Virus record (IMG/VR): IMGVR_UViG_3300032213_002871
Location: 1-33,933 of that record
Source of the DNA: a virus
DNA: 33,933 nt
Direction: 5' to 3' (one strand)
Shown one piece after another: positions 7,911-16,428 of this stretch (the stretch's first letter is position 1; each line of letters begins with the position of its first letter). The position numbers and the translations under genes are program-made. A model generated the notes under the pieces. It saw only the letters and a list, made by a program, of their open reading frames with translations. It did not search any database and was not told the DNA's origin.

Positions 7911-9965
7911 TTATTTTTCGTGTGCTACAAATTCTCCATTCCAATTTGGACCTAAATTCTGTTGCTTCATAAACTCACAACGTTCGATCCAAATCTTATA
8001 ATACTTGTCCATTTGACCACCAAATAGACCTTTCATCTTCTTACACATAGAAGCAGCTTCATCAAACTTTTTCTGTTTATACAAGGCATGCATTGCTTCG
8101 TGCTGTTCTCTATCTTTGCTATAATCTTCGCCACGCGGTCGGATTACGGTGTAGATTAAGTCTGCCACAGTCTTGCCTTTTGGTTGTAAATTATCTAGTA
8201 GTAAGTAGAAAAAGTCGTCTTTGGTTCTGTTGTATGTCTCAGCACCAATAATAGCCAACACACCATAGGCCTTACAACGTGCTTCTAAACGTGCCGCAGT
8301 GCTAACCATATCACCTAAGATATCATAACTGTGTCTATCAGTGCTTCCCATTTCACCAATAAAGCCAATGCCTGTGTTACAACCCCACCCCATTGCAGCA
8401 GGTGGTAAACCCTGTGCTTCCATTAGTTTAGTGTATTCATCTACAGCATCTAACATTTCTAACCCTACCTTAACGATAGTACGAGCGTGGTTGGGGTCTT
8501 CAATAGGAGCACCGTGTATGTGCATACTAGCGTCACCTACATACTTGATAACCATACCTTTGTTGTCCATGATAGGTTTGCTGATAGCATCCATGTAACC
8601 ATTCATATACTTGCCTAACCCGCCTACATCATCACCGTAGTGTTCACCGATAGGTGTAAAGCCACGCAGGTCACTGAACATAACTGATACGTCTTTACGC
8701 ACACCACGTTTGATTAAGTCTGGATCTTTTTGCAACATCTCTACTACTTCTTTACTGCAATATCCAGCAAACTGTTTCTTTATGGCTTGCTTTTGTAAGA
8801 ACTCTGAGACAAATTTGACACCATAGGCATGCAAAGCGACCAGGATTGTGCCAGCTGCAAAGGCAGTACTGTCAAATAAGAATAAAAAGTTGCTGTAAGC
8901 ATAGTAACTGCCAGCAATACCGCCAGCAACCAATACAATAACTGACGCAAGTCCAACATAAGTCCACCTTGTTAAAAACAGTAATAACAATCCTGCAATC
9001 GCAATTGCGATAATTTCTAAACCATCTGCATAGTCTGGACGTTGTATGTTTACTCCATTGGCCATAGTACCAATAACTGCGGCCTGCATGTCTTGTGGCC
9101 ACACACTACCGATACTGGTTGGCACAGGATTACCCAGTCCCGCTGCGGCAGTTCCTACAATAACAATGGCACCTTTAAGGTCTTTTGGCAAATCAGCCAT
9201 AGACACTGATTTACTTTTTTGACTCCAATCAATCCAAACACGGCCTAAATTGTCTGTGGGAATAACACCCACATCTCCAGGCAAGCGCATTTTTTCTACT
9301 CCACCCTCAAATAGTTTAACTTGAAAAGTACTGTTAGCAGTGGCCACACGCATGGTTTCCATGGCCAAACTGGGGTACAGTTTTCCGTCTACGGTGACAA
9401 TTAAAGGCAATCTACGATTAACACCGTCGATTTCTGGCAGTGTATTTGTTGTACCAACGCCTGCGGCTGCATTTTCTAACTGAGGTATATTAGCAATAAG
9501 ACCGGGATAGGTAACAATTTGGTCTAACCATTCTGGATTGAGTACAGCACTGCCTGGCGTTTTTGGAGTGTTCTTTGTTTTTTGTGCAGGTGTATTAGCT
9601 AGCACAACAGGATATTGTTTTAGTGTTGCAGCTAGTGCAGCGTCTCCGCCTTGCCTATCTGGTTCGGGCATTAGTACATTCCATACTACTAATCCTGCTT
9701 TGCGGGCATACAATTCTTGAATCATAGCTGCATAGACATCACGCTTAAATGGCCATTGTCCGTATTTGGTCATAGTGTCTTCGTCAATATTGACTGTGAC
9801 TATGTTATTTTCAGTTGGTGCTTTGCTGGTTATTAATGTGTCAAAGTAGCGTAGTCTTACACTTTCGATAAATGTAGTGTCAGATACCCGTAGACCTAGC
9901 ACAACCGCTAGTGTAATTAATGCTGTCCATGGATTAACTAGTATTTTTTTAAGGTTGATCTTCAT
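7911..9965 (-). CDS. CHASE2-domain adenylate cyclase (class III)
   Basis: A 684-aa transmembrane sensor cyclase. A short cytoplasmic N-terminus and one span (about 13-27) lead to an extracytoplasmic CHASE2 domain (about 35-305, with VTVNIDEDTMTKYGQWPFKR and KGAIVIVGTAAAG). Three spans follow (about 315-385), then a class III cyclase domain (about 425-590). Using numbering with the upstream TTG as residue 1, metal aspartates are D433 (MFSDLRGFT) and D479 (KYVGDA), and the adenine-selecting pair is K475 and D549. R560 is present, but the usual transition-state Asn is Ser556 (MVSTAARLE). The product should be cAMP if active. ATG at 9965 has AAGGAA upstream. A full-length sensor cyclase on a phage genome is unusual. 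Confidence 0.92.
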   Translation of the reverse strand: MKINLKKILVNPWTALITLAVVLGLRVSDTTFIESVRLRYFDTLITSKAPTENNIVTVNIDEDTMTKYGQWPFKRDVYAAMIQELYARKAGLVVWNVLMPEPDRQGGDAALAATLKQYPVVLANTPAQKTKNTPKTPGSAVLNPEWLDQIVTYPGLIANIPQLENAAAGVGTTNTLPEIDGVNRRLPLIVTVDGKLYPSLAMETMRVATANSTFQVKLFEGGVEKMRLPGDVGVIPTDNLGRVWIDWSQKSKSVSMADLPKDLKGAIVIVGTAAAGLGNPVPTSIGSVWPQDMQAAVIGTMANGVNIQRPDYADGLEIIAIAIAGLLLLFLTRWTYVGLASVIVLVAGGIAGSYYAYSNFLFLFDSTAFAAGTILVALHAYGVKFVSEFLQKQAIKKQFAGYCSKEVVEMLQKDPDLIKRGVRKDVSVMFSDLRGFTPIGEHYGDDVGGLGKYMNGYMDAISKPIMDNKGMVIKYVGDASMHIHGAPIEDPNHARTIVKVGLEMLDAVDEYTKLMEAQGLPPAAMGWGCNTGIGFIGEMGSTDRHSYDILGDMVSTAARLEARCKAYGVLAIIGAETYNRTKDDFFYLLLDNLQPKGKTVADLIYTVIRPRGEDYSKDREQHEAMHALYKQKKFDEAASMCKKMKGLFGGQMDKYYKIWIERCEFMKQQNLGPNWNGEFVAHEK

Positions 9966-9996
9966 CAATTTGTTTCCTTAACTTCTAATCGATTGA

Positions 9997-11361
9997 TTAT
10001 ACATTAGCGGTATTTGTGCTAGGGTATGCTCGGCCATCGCCCCATATTATACGTACCGCACCATTACCCCCGAATCCAATTCTATCATCAGGATCAAATA
10101 TCATTTGTGGGCCGACAGAGCCACCACCTGCACCATATAATCCGCCGTCTCCGCCGCGTTGCAAAGAATTTGAATTATATACACCCACAGCACCAAATCC
10201 GTTGCCAATGCCTGGATAACTTTGATTTGAAATAGTAGGCCCTCCGCCGCTGCCTGGTTGCCCGACAGCTCCTTCGTCAATACCATAAGCAGTGGCATTT
10301 CCTGAAGTTATATATGTTTGTGTCGATGATCGCCAATACCCACCTGATGATCCTTCGCCGTAAATTCCAACACCCGACCCGCCGCTACCTGCTCCAAAAC
10401 TATAATCGTATGGACTTAATCCACCCGGACCTGGCACAAAGTTAGTGGGAGTTCTATTCCATGAACCTCCAGCGCCGCCACCTGTGCCGGCAGTTGGCAT
10501 AAAGATAAACCGTGGATTAGCAGAATTAAGTGTGGCGCCATCTGTACCTGCGTTACCACCATTACCTGAATAGCCTGCTGTACTACCACCCGATCCTCCG
10601 CCGACACGGTATACAACCCCACCACTCAATGATGCTGGGTTGTTAGCTGCCAGGCCGCCGCGGCCTCCAAAGCCACCACCATCTCCGACGTATCCGCCGC
10701 CGACTGCGCCGTTGGCATAATTGCTGCCGCCTTGGCCGCCCAGGCCAGCCACAGTGTTTGCACTTATAAAATAACTGGCATTACCAGCTTGGCCCACTTC
10801 ACCCTGAAAATACAAGTTCCACCCTAAATAACTTCCGGTTCCCACTTGTCCAGTCACTAACATTGTTAGACTAAGTTTGTTAGCAGCCAAAGAAGTTATA
10901 GTGCCCACCATATAATAGCTGGGATTTGCCATCGGAGATGCTTTGATGTCGTTGTATAAAGCAAAAGTTGTTGGGCTGTCTAGTGTAAAAGTAACTGTAC
11001 CAGAGTTTACGATCAGCACCGTATTAGACGATGTTGATACCGGAACGCCGGTGGCTAGTTCCGTTCCTCCGGCGCCAACTACTACAGTGTATGATTGCCC
11101 TGGGGTAACTGAGATATTATTTTTCCAACCCAAGCCGCCAGCGCCCCCGCCTCTACGCAATTGATCTACATCACTGGGACTAGTTCCTCTAGTTCCTGCA
11201 CCGCCCGCGCCAATACAAACCACACTCACTGAAGTGACACCAGTGGGTGCTGTCCATGAATAAGTTCCCGGTGTTGTAAACTCAGCTTGTCCTGCTGCTG
11301 CGGGCACTGGAGCCACCGCCAAAATTCTTGTGCCTCTGACACTACCGCCGCGTATAATCAT
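9997..11361 (-). CDS. glycine-rich adhesin-like protein 1
   Basis: A 454-aa protein with a short N-terminus, then a small beta module (AEFTTPGTYSWTAPTGVTSVSVVCIGAGG, from about residue 25, given here only to mark position) and long tracts of GG, GGxG and GNGG. The C-terminus GAVRIIWGDGRAYPSTNTANV is shared with the next gene. Poly-glycine tracts of this type occur in distal tail-fibre adhesins of T-even-like phages, where they form polyglycine-II bundles with variable loops that contact the host. It lacks a signal peptide and lies by a late-type promoter motif, so a virion receptor-binding role is likely. A cell-surface protein is less likely. Confidence 0.72.
   Translation of the reverse strand: MIIRGGSVRGTRILAVAPVPAAAGQAEFTTPGTYSWTAPTGVTSVSVVCIGAGGAGTRGTSPSDVDQLRRGGGAGGLGWKNNISVTPGQSYTVVVGAGGTELATGVPVSTSSNTVLIVNSGTVTFTLDSPTTFALYNDIKASPMANPSYYMVGTITSLAANKLSLTMLVTGQVGTGSYLGWNLYFQGEVGQAGNASYFISANTVAGLGGQGGSNYANGAVGGGYVGDGGGFGGRGGLAANNPASLSGGVVYRVGGGSGGSTAGYSGNGGNAGTDGATLNSANPRFIFMPTAGTGGGAGGSWNRTPTNFVPGPGGLSPYDYSFGAGSGGSGVGIYGEGSSGGYWRSSTQTYITSGNATAYGIDEGAVGQPGSGGGPTISNQSYPGIGNGFGAVGVYNSNSLQRGGDGGLYGAGGGSVGPQMIFDPDDRIGFGGNGAVRIIWGDGRAYPSTNTANV
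11081..11140. repeat. 60-nt perfect direct repeat, copy 1
   Basis: Identical base for base to 11528-11587. It encodes the module around LGWKNNISVTPGQSYTVV of the first glycine-rich gene, near its N-terminus. In the second gene the same module is near the C-terminus, so the copy is not simply the result of collinear gene duplication. Confidence 0.9.
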
Positions 11362-11368
11362 AGTCTAG

Positions 11369-11376
11369 TATTTAGC
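11369..11376 (-). promoter_or_regulatory. T4-type late promoter motif, leaderless
   Basis: GCTAAATA followed by CTAGACT and the ATG of the glycine-rich gene. It matches the T4 late -10 consensus (TATAAATA) in six of eight positions and continues with the CT typical of T4 late promoters. Only 7 nt separate it from the ATG, and there is no Shine-Dalgarno. Confidence 0.6.
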
Positions 11377-11406
11377 ATAATAGATTTATCAGTGATATTG
11401 TGTATT

Positions 11407-12303
11407 TTATACATTGGCGGTATTTGTACTAGGGTATGCTCGTCCTACACCCCAGATAATTCGAGCAGCACCGTTGCCGCCGTTACCACTAAAGTTGGGA
11501 CCATCAGTGGCGCCTCCGAGGCCCACAACTACAGTGTATGATTGCCCTGGGGTAACTGAGATATTATTTTTCCAACCCAAGCCGCCACCACCGCCATTAA
11601 TATTATAAGTTCCGCCACCACCACCGCCATATGCTCCACCTCTGTAGCCTTGTGCGCTGCTGCCATTTGGATATTGTACCCCGTTGCCACCAAACGAGCC
11701 GCCGCGAGCGAATCCTGTGCCATTCAAAGAACCAGCTATTGGAGAGCCATTGCCGCTGGTCCCTTGTCCGTATATACCCACGCCACCGCCTTGCCCCCAA
11801 GCGCCACCGCCAGCACCACCGCCTTGGCCATTGCCTCCTGCAATTGTAACAGTGGGCGCAGCAGTGCCTAATCCGCCATCACCACCGTTACCCGAGTATC
11901 CAGCTGCGCCACCGCCTCCATAGAAATTCGACCCAGATCCAGTATAACTATTTCCGCCAAACCCCCCACCGTCTCCTACATATCCGCCGCCAGCGCCGTA
12001 GCCTGCTCGTAGCGTACCAGAGGTACCGCTCATTGCGCCGCCTCTTAGTCCCCCAAAACCCGCAACAGTATCTGTACTGATAAAATAGGTATTCCCACCA
12101 GAAGTAACGCTGGCGGCTGAAGAGGATTGGCGGCAGCCACCGCCGCCTGCGCCCACGCATACAACAGACACTGACGTTACCCCCGCAGGCGCTGTCCATG
12201 AGAATGTCCCGGGAGTAATAAATTCAGCTTGCCCGGCAGGTGCCGAAACTTGTGGTACCTGTAACGAAACCCCGTTTGAAATAGTAACTCCACTTATAAG
12301 CAT
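11407..12303 (-). CDS. glycine-rich adhesin-like protein 2
   Basis: A 298-aa relative of the preceding glycine-rich protein. After MLISGVTISNG comes the same beta module (PGTFSWTAPAGVTSVSVV), then GG/GGxG tracts, then the GLGWKNNISVTPGQSYTVV module, here at about residues 240-260, and the shared C-terminal tail RIIWGVGRAYPSTNTANV. The order of modules differs from gene 1: the WKNNISVTPGQ module follows the glycine tracts rather than preceding them. It is likely a second host-binding tip or a variant of it. The ATG has no Shine-Dalgarno and lies 7 nt after a late-type promoter motif. Confidence 0.72.
   Translation of the reverse strand: MLISGVTISNGVSLQVPQVSAPAGQAEFITPGTFSWTAPAGVTSVSVVCVGAGGGGCRQSSSAASVTSGGNTYFISTDTVAGFGGLRGGAMSGTSGTLRAGYGAGGGYVGDGGGFGGNSYTGSGSNFYGGGGAAGYSGNGGDGGLGTAAPTVTIAGGNGQGGGAGGGAWGQGGGVGIYGQGTSGNGSPIAGSLNGTGFARGGSFGGNGVQYPNGSSAQGYRGGAYGGGGGGTYNINGGGGGLGWKNNISVTPGQSYTVVVGLGGATDGPNFSGNGGNGAARIIWGVGRAYPSTNTANV
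11528..11587. repeat. 60-nt perfect direct repeat, copy 2
   Basis: Identical to 11081-11140 over 60 nt, with both flanking bases different. It lies in the C-terminal part of the second glycine-rich gene. The perfect identity, while the rest of the genes has diverged, points to recent recombination or gene conversion. Confidence 0.9.
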
Positions 12304-12310
12304 AGTTTAA

Positions 12311-12318
12311 TATTTATC
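12311..12318 (-). promoter_or_regulatory. T4-type late promoter motif, leaderless
   Basis: GATAAATA followed by TTAAACT and the ATG of glycine-rich gene 2. It matches the T4 late -10 consensus TATAAATA in seven of eight positions. The 7-nt distance to the ATG equals that of glycine-rich gene 1 and of the gene starting at 23812. Confidence 0.65.
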
Positions 12319-13138
12319 GGAAAATCATGTCTTCCACAATCTGTTCCATAGAATATAAAGGTTTATAACCCAGTTTTTTTAATTTTTCTGTGTTCATGAA
12401 CATGCTGTGAACTTGAACAATTTTATGAAATTCGGGCGGTTCGATATTAACTAGCCGACTAGAACTGTTAGTAACAGTGTGTGCATATTCGATTATAGTT
12501 TTAAACTTGATGGGTTTTCCGTTGCCGATATTATATACAGTGTTAATATCTCCCTGATCTATCACTAATTTAACTGCTCTTGCCACATCAGTAACATGCA
12601 TATAATCCCTGTACATGTTACCGCCATCATATATTTTGATATCCTTGTTGGCTTTAATTTCATTAATTAAAAATTGCAGTGCATTTTTTTGTAGGCTGGC
12701 TTTTGGATCTCCTGGACCCACAACATTTGCTAATCTTAAAATTCTATATTTGATGTTAAAAACTTTGGCATAACACACTAATAAATCTTCTGCGGCCTTT
12801 TTTGTTATACTATAAAATCCAGTTGGTCGACAAGGGCTGTTTTCCTGAGCGGGCATTTCAGTATCACCGTAGACAAACCAACTACTGACAAAATTAAATG
12901 TTACATCTTTGTCCTTGCACTGTTCTAATACACGCATCAATGTAGTTAAATTGGTATTGATATCCACATACGGATCCGTTAGCATATTATAATTGCTAAT
13001 GGTACTGATGAGGTATAGGATATTTTTGGATTTTACAGTGTAATCATTGCGATCATTGACTATAACGTTGGGATATTGTTTAACGAAATTGGAGCCGACG
13101 AATCCCAGCCCCCCAAATACTTGAAGTTTTGTGTCCAT
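12314..13138 (-). CDS. NAD-dependent sugar-nucleotide epimerase/dehydratase (extended SDR)
   Basis: A 274-aa extended short-chain dehydrogenase counted from the ATG at 13138 (an upstream TTG at 13144 would overlap the -10 box). The Rossmann motif is VFGGLGFVGSN (near residues 7-17). A catalytic Ser in FVSSWFVYGD and Y-x3-K in YSITKKAAEDLL (about 109-113) are present, as is YRDYMHVTDVARAV, typical of UDP-sugar epimerases and dehydratases. It is somewhat shorter than the usual 300-340 aa. It lies between the curli operon and the adhesins and has its own sigma-70-like promoter. With the dehydrogenase, GT-like and GT2 genes it suggests a phage-directed sugar modification. Confidence 0.87.
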   Translation of the reverse strand: MDTKLQVFGGLGFVGSNFVKQYPNVIVNDRNDYTVKSKNILYLISTISNYNMLTDPYVDINTNLTTLMRVLEQCKDKDVTFNFVSSWFVYGDTEMPAQENSPCRPTGFYSITKKAAEDLLVCYAKVFNIKYRILRLANVVGPGDPKASLQKNALQFLINEIKANKDIKIYDGGNMYRDYMHVTDVARAVKLVIDQGDINTVYNIGNGKPIKFKTIIEYAHTVTNSSSRLVNIEPPEFHKIVQVHSMFMNTEKLKKLGYKPLYSMEQIVEDMIFR

Positions 13139-13143
13139 ACACA

Positions 13144-13172
13144 ATTATATAGTATTGACTACACCCAGTCAA
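13144..13172 (-). promoter_or_regulatory. sigma-70-like promoter of the epimerase gene, leaderless geometry
   Basis: TTGACT (13167-13172), 17 nt, TATAAT (13144-13149), then 5 nt to the ATG at 13138. The predicted transcription start falls at the start codon, and no Shine-Dalgarno is possible. It lies in the short gap after the last curli-operon gene. Confidence 0.72.
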
Positions 13173-13176
13173 ATTA

Positions 13177-14478
13177 TTATGGCTGCACCACTGTGGTTGC
13201 ACATCCGCCTACCATACCACAACTCTGGGTTATAGAAAATATTTGATTACCATTTTGTGTTAGATTAAGAGTGGCTGCACCACCTGCATTGGTTAGATCA
13301 ATGGTTGCTTTATTTTGTGTTGATCCTGTTTGATTAATATTCGCAGTATGGCCATTGCCTGTTAATTTGTAGTCTAAGTAATGTTGTCCAGTACCTTGTT
13401 GTGTGGCAGTAACATTGTTATTTGACCCGTTGATCACAGTTCCAAACATAATTTTATTACCATTATCTAATTGCTTGTTAGTAATAATGTTATTGTTGCC
13501 CGATATGGTTGTTTCCATATAATGGCCGCCCACTCCTCCCGAATTAGATTGCTGAGTAATCAAATTATTTGAACTTCCGTAAACATCCAATGCTAGATAA
13601 TGACCGTTGCCACCAATGGCTGTGCCTGTATTATTTCTAGCTTGCCCTATATTAATAGTATTAGAATTTCCGATGACTCGCAGTCCTATTTCATTTTGTC
13701 CAGCACCAGTTACGCCCTGATTAATGGTTATGTTATTTTGATCGCCTTGTATTTTGGATGCCTGTTGGCCAATGCCTGTGATAAGATTTTTATTTCCAGT
13801 TTGAACGACAGTTAGACTATTGTTATTACCAATTTGTTCAATGTATATTCCGTTGTTGGTGATAGTTTTAGCAGCCCATGCATTTACTCTTGTTTGCTGT
13901 GTTGCAGTTATATTAGAAGAATACACTGGGCCACCTCCGCCCGAATTATTGGGCGTGGATGTAGCTGTCTGACCAGCAGATAATGGTTCAGTACTATAAC
14001 TTGCATTTGCGTATGCATCAGCTTGTGCAATAGTAGGATTAAGTGTTCCTGTCCATGACACACCCCCCGTACCGCTCATCCCATTGCTGCCACTGAACAA
14101 TTGCCCAGTGTTATTATCACTGCCCACAAAGAAAAAATAGTCAGGTCCCATGTTAACTATCTTGCCAGAACCCATTGTGGCTTTTAGTTGTCCTAAATTA
14201 TTATATTGTTTTGCCAAATAAGGAAAACTGGCATTTCCGCTAAGTTCGAATTTTACATAGTCCCCCACTGCCCAACTTAGTTGCCCTGATGTCCACGGAA
14301 TTTTGTATGCAGTGCCCGGCTGCTTACTGTAAATTTGGCAGGTTGTAGTGTTCAAACATGCACTGACATTCCATTGACTGTCGGCAATTTGATATCTACC
14401 AAATTTTATATCCGTTAATGCTGAATGTGCATTAACAGAAAATACAAACAATGCCAGTGACAATAAAAAATTAATCAT
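13177..14478 (-). CDS. curlin-repeat secreted protein with N-terminal extra domain
   Basis: 433 aa. A signal peptide (about 1-20, ending VNAHSA) precedes a novel N-terminal domain of about 160 residues with C41/C47 (DIKFGRYQIADSQWNV onward). A Gly/Ser/Asn linker (175-190) follows, then curlin-type repeats from about 209 to 420. The clearest repeat is GIYIEQIGNNNSLTVVQTGN (210-229), the N-x5-Q-x-G-x2-N pattern of CsgA/CsgB amyloid strands, followed by further N/Q/G-rich repeats at loosely similar spacing. C420 and C426 near the end could form a disulfide. It is a probable cargo of the CsgG pore: minor subunit, nucleator or adhesive tip. The ATG overlaps the stop of the FecR gene by 4 nt. Confidence 0.82.
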   Translation of the reverse strand: MINFLLSLALFVFSVNAHSALTDIKFGRYQIADSQWNVSACLNTTTCQIYSKQPGTAYKIPWTSGQLSWAVGDYVKFELSGNASFPYLAKQYNNLGQLKATMGSGKIVNMGPDYFFFVGSDNNTGQLFSGSNGMSGTGGVSWTGTLNPTIAQADAYANASYSTEPLSAGQTATSTPNNSGGGGPVYSSNITATQQTRVNAWAAKTITNNGIYIEQIGNNNSLTVVQTGNKNLITGIGQQASKIQGDQNNITINQGVTGAGQNEIGLRVIGNSNTINIGQARNNTGTAIGGNGHYLALDVYGSSNNLITQQSNSGGVGGHYMETTISGNNNIITNKQLDNGNKIMFGTVINGSNNNVTATQQGTGQHYLDYKLTGNGHTANINQTGSTQNKATIDLTNAGGAATLNLTQNGNQIFSITQSCGMVGGCATTVVQP

Positions 14479-15584
14479 CTTTGTATTAAGGTAATAATTG
14501 TATTACCTCCCGCGTTGACACGATTTTTAAATTCCAATGTTCCCTGTGTTTGATAAATGGTGCTATTTTGAGTAAATGGCGTTGCTACACATTGTATGTT
14601 ACTGCCATCATTCCTGCATAGTTCAACTCTTGATTCGTCTTTGATCGCAATTATGCCACTGCTACGTCTATAATCTGGCAGAACAGTGTCTACTTCATCC
14701 AATAATTTTTCATTTAATATATCACCAATCATATCAAACAATCCATTTAAAAAAGATGTATCTAAAAAATCATAACTTAATCTATCCTGAAATATTCTAG
14801 CTTGTTGTATGTCAAGTTGATTTTCTAATCCTTGTTCTTTTAAAAAATCAACATCTAAAAAATTTTTAGTTGTTAATTTATTATCGGAGTTTTCTTTTCT
14901 CAATTCTTTTGGTGGACTTAACAGTATTATATTACTAATAGCGTCTTCACTTAAATTGAGAATGGCGGGTCTCATAGGTGGAGCACTACGACTTTCAACT
15001 CTGGTTGCTTGAAACGCTTGATTAAGTATTACTTGTCCTGCATCACTTTCGACGATGATTGTCCCAACTATGCAATTACGTTCAACATCTTGTTTGGTTC
15101 TACTAGGTTTATTATCCGGGCAACTGGGTAAAAGTATAATAGTACTTTGCCCAAGTTCGTCTACTGTGGCTGTGAAATCTGTGCCCCTTACACTGATAGT
15201 AGCAGTAGGGGTATTTAATGCTACGTTCTGAGGTGCATTTTTTGCAATCTGGCCCGATGCATATCTCACAGTACCTAACGCAATCTTTGCTCCTAATTTC
15301 CCAGACTTACTTTTTGGATCGTAGACAAAGTCATCTATTACCAGTTTAGAATTTTCGTTAATTTGGACTTTGGTGTCATCCTCAAACGTTATGCCCACTT
15401 TACCTCTGGCAGTTCTAATAGCGTCATTCATTTCCACTCCCGTTCCTCTACCCGCAGTGATTGAATTGTTTTGTCGTTGTATACTGGGAGGAGTATTCAC
15501 CAGTTCCGTTACTTTACCAACAGCAGCAATAGAAGTATCAGATAGAATTAATAAAAGTGAGAATGATAATATTCTCCATGTCAT
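14475..15584 (-). CDS. FecR-domain periplasmic/secreted protein in curli operon
   Basis: 369 aa with a signal peptide (about 1-20, LILSDTSIAAVG) and a FecR domain at about 50-140: IRTARGKVGITFEDDTKVQI, then SGKLGAKIALGTVRYASG and PTATISVRGTDFTATV. This is the beta-solenoid-like FecR fold used in many cell-surface and FecR-like proteins. Unlike true FecR sigma regulators, no membrane anchor precedes the domain and no sigma-factor gene is nearby. The C-terminal half is unassigned; it has a cysteine pair (C321, C329 region). Being sandwiched between two curlin-repeat genes implies a role in curli assembly, cargo capture or wall anchoring. Confidence 0.8.
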   Translation of the reverse strand: MTWRILSFSLLLILSDTSIAAVGKVTELVNTPPSIQRQNNSITAGRGTGVEMNDAIRTARGKVGITFEDDTKVQINENSKLVIDDFVYDPKSKSGKLGAKIALGTVRYASGQIAKNAPQNVALNTPTATISVRGTDFTATVDELGQSTIILLPSCPDNKPSRTKQDVERNCIVGTIIVESDAGQVILNQAFQATRVESRSAPPMRPAILNLSEDAISNIILLSPPKELRKENSDNKLTTKNFLDVDFLKEQGLENQLDIQQARIFQDRLSYDFLDTSFLNGLFDMIGDILNEKLLDEVDTVLPDYRRSSGIIAIKDESRVELCRNDGSNIQCVATPFTQNSTIYQTQGTLEFKNRVNAGGNTIITLIQR

Positions 15585-15586
15585 TT

Positions 15587-16369
15587 TTAATTCTTGGTTG
15601 TTATATTAAATGTATTTCCCGAACCAATGCCTACTATGTTTACTGTAGTGTCTATGGTACCTTGTTGTAATACAGTGGTGCTATTGCTAGATCCTGTCAG
15701 GTTTATAGTAGCAGAATGGCCAGAAGTACTTCCGCCACTTTGTGTTATTGAAGTAACATTCAATGTGCCCACTGTGGTAAGATTAACAGTGCCTTTGTCA
15801 CCGGTAAGATTTAAAGTAGTTTCATTTCCTCCACCACCTGTTTGATTAATCACTGATGTAGTAGAGTTGGCGTTAATTGTGGCAACTATTTTATTATTAT
15901 TTCCGCCAGCTTGGTCCACGGTTAAACTATTATTAGAACCTAGTATGTTAACTGTGGCTATTGCTCCATCACCGGACTGATTAATGTCTAAATTAGTACT
16001 AGAATTTATTCCAGTGCCAGCATTATTTAAATTAATAGTACCAACAGCATTGCTGCCTGTGACTTTATAAACAACGCTTGTTGGACTCGACCCGTTGGCT
16101 GTAGTGGTAACTAAACCTAAATTCAATATGTTGCCGCTACCAATTTGCTCCACAGATACGTTAACAGCATCACCAGTTATCTTAGCCGGGGTAGTATTTC
16201 CAGTTCCCACTCCCTGTATTCCTCGAATCCTATTACCCGCACCTTCTTGCAGCATTGTTACGACAGCGTTATCACCTGCTTGATCAATGTATATGCTGTT
16301 GTCAGATCCTATAGCTAATGATGATGATATCATCATTAATAGTACTGCTATAATTTTATTTTTTTTCAT
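15587..16369 (-). CDS. curlin-repeat amyloid subunit (CsgA/CsgB-like)
   Basis: 260 aa from the ATG at 16369, giving a classic signal peptide (MKKNKIIAVLLMMISSSLA). An in-frame TTG at 16402 has AGGAG four bases upstream and would add 11 residues, so the start is not settled. The first repeat, SIYIDQAGDNAVVTMLQEG, has the curlin pattern seen in the other subunit (IYIEQIGNNN). The remainder is a long N/T/G-rich solenoid of about ten strands with N, Q and G at regular intervals (VEQIGSGN, DINQSGDG, TVDQAGGNNN, VINQTGGGGN, ITQSGG, LQQG). Length is larger than E. coli CsgA (about 150 aa). Likely the main amyloid subunit or nucleator exported through CsgG. Confidence 0.82.
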   Translation of the reverse strand: MKKNKIIAVLLMMISSSLAIGSDNSIYIDQAGDNAVVTMLQEGAGNRIRGIQGVGTGNTTPAKITGDAVNVSVEQIGSGNILNLGLVTTTANGSSPTSVVYKVTGSNAVGTINLNNAGTGINSSTNLDINQSGDGAIATVNILGSNNSLTVDQAGGNNNKIVATINANSTTSVINQTGGGGNETTLNLTGDKGTVNLTTVGTLNVTSITQSGGSTSGHSATINLTGSSNSTTVLQQGTIDTTVNIVGIGSGNTFNITTKN

Positions 16370-16428
16370 TTTTGTTAAAAGTTGATTTATTTTTTTCCTC
16401 AACTTGCTCCTGTAGTTTTACTTTTATT

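Noticed and set aside
9996-10001. TATAAT upstream of the CHASE2 cyclase gene as a promoter
   Set aside because: No acceptable -35 element lies at 16-18 nt; the gene could be transcribed from elsewhere.
11684-11923. Proline-rich plus-strand frames opposite the glycine-rich genes
   Set aside because: GGC/GGT codons on one strand read as proline or alanine codons on the other; they are shadows of the glycine-rich genes.
10016-12199. Possible CRISPR-like or tandem repeat array in the glycine-rich stretch
   Set aside because: The repetition is codon-level (GG, GGxG) inside open reading frames with no constant spacer structure.
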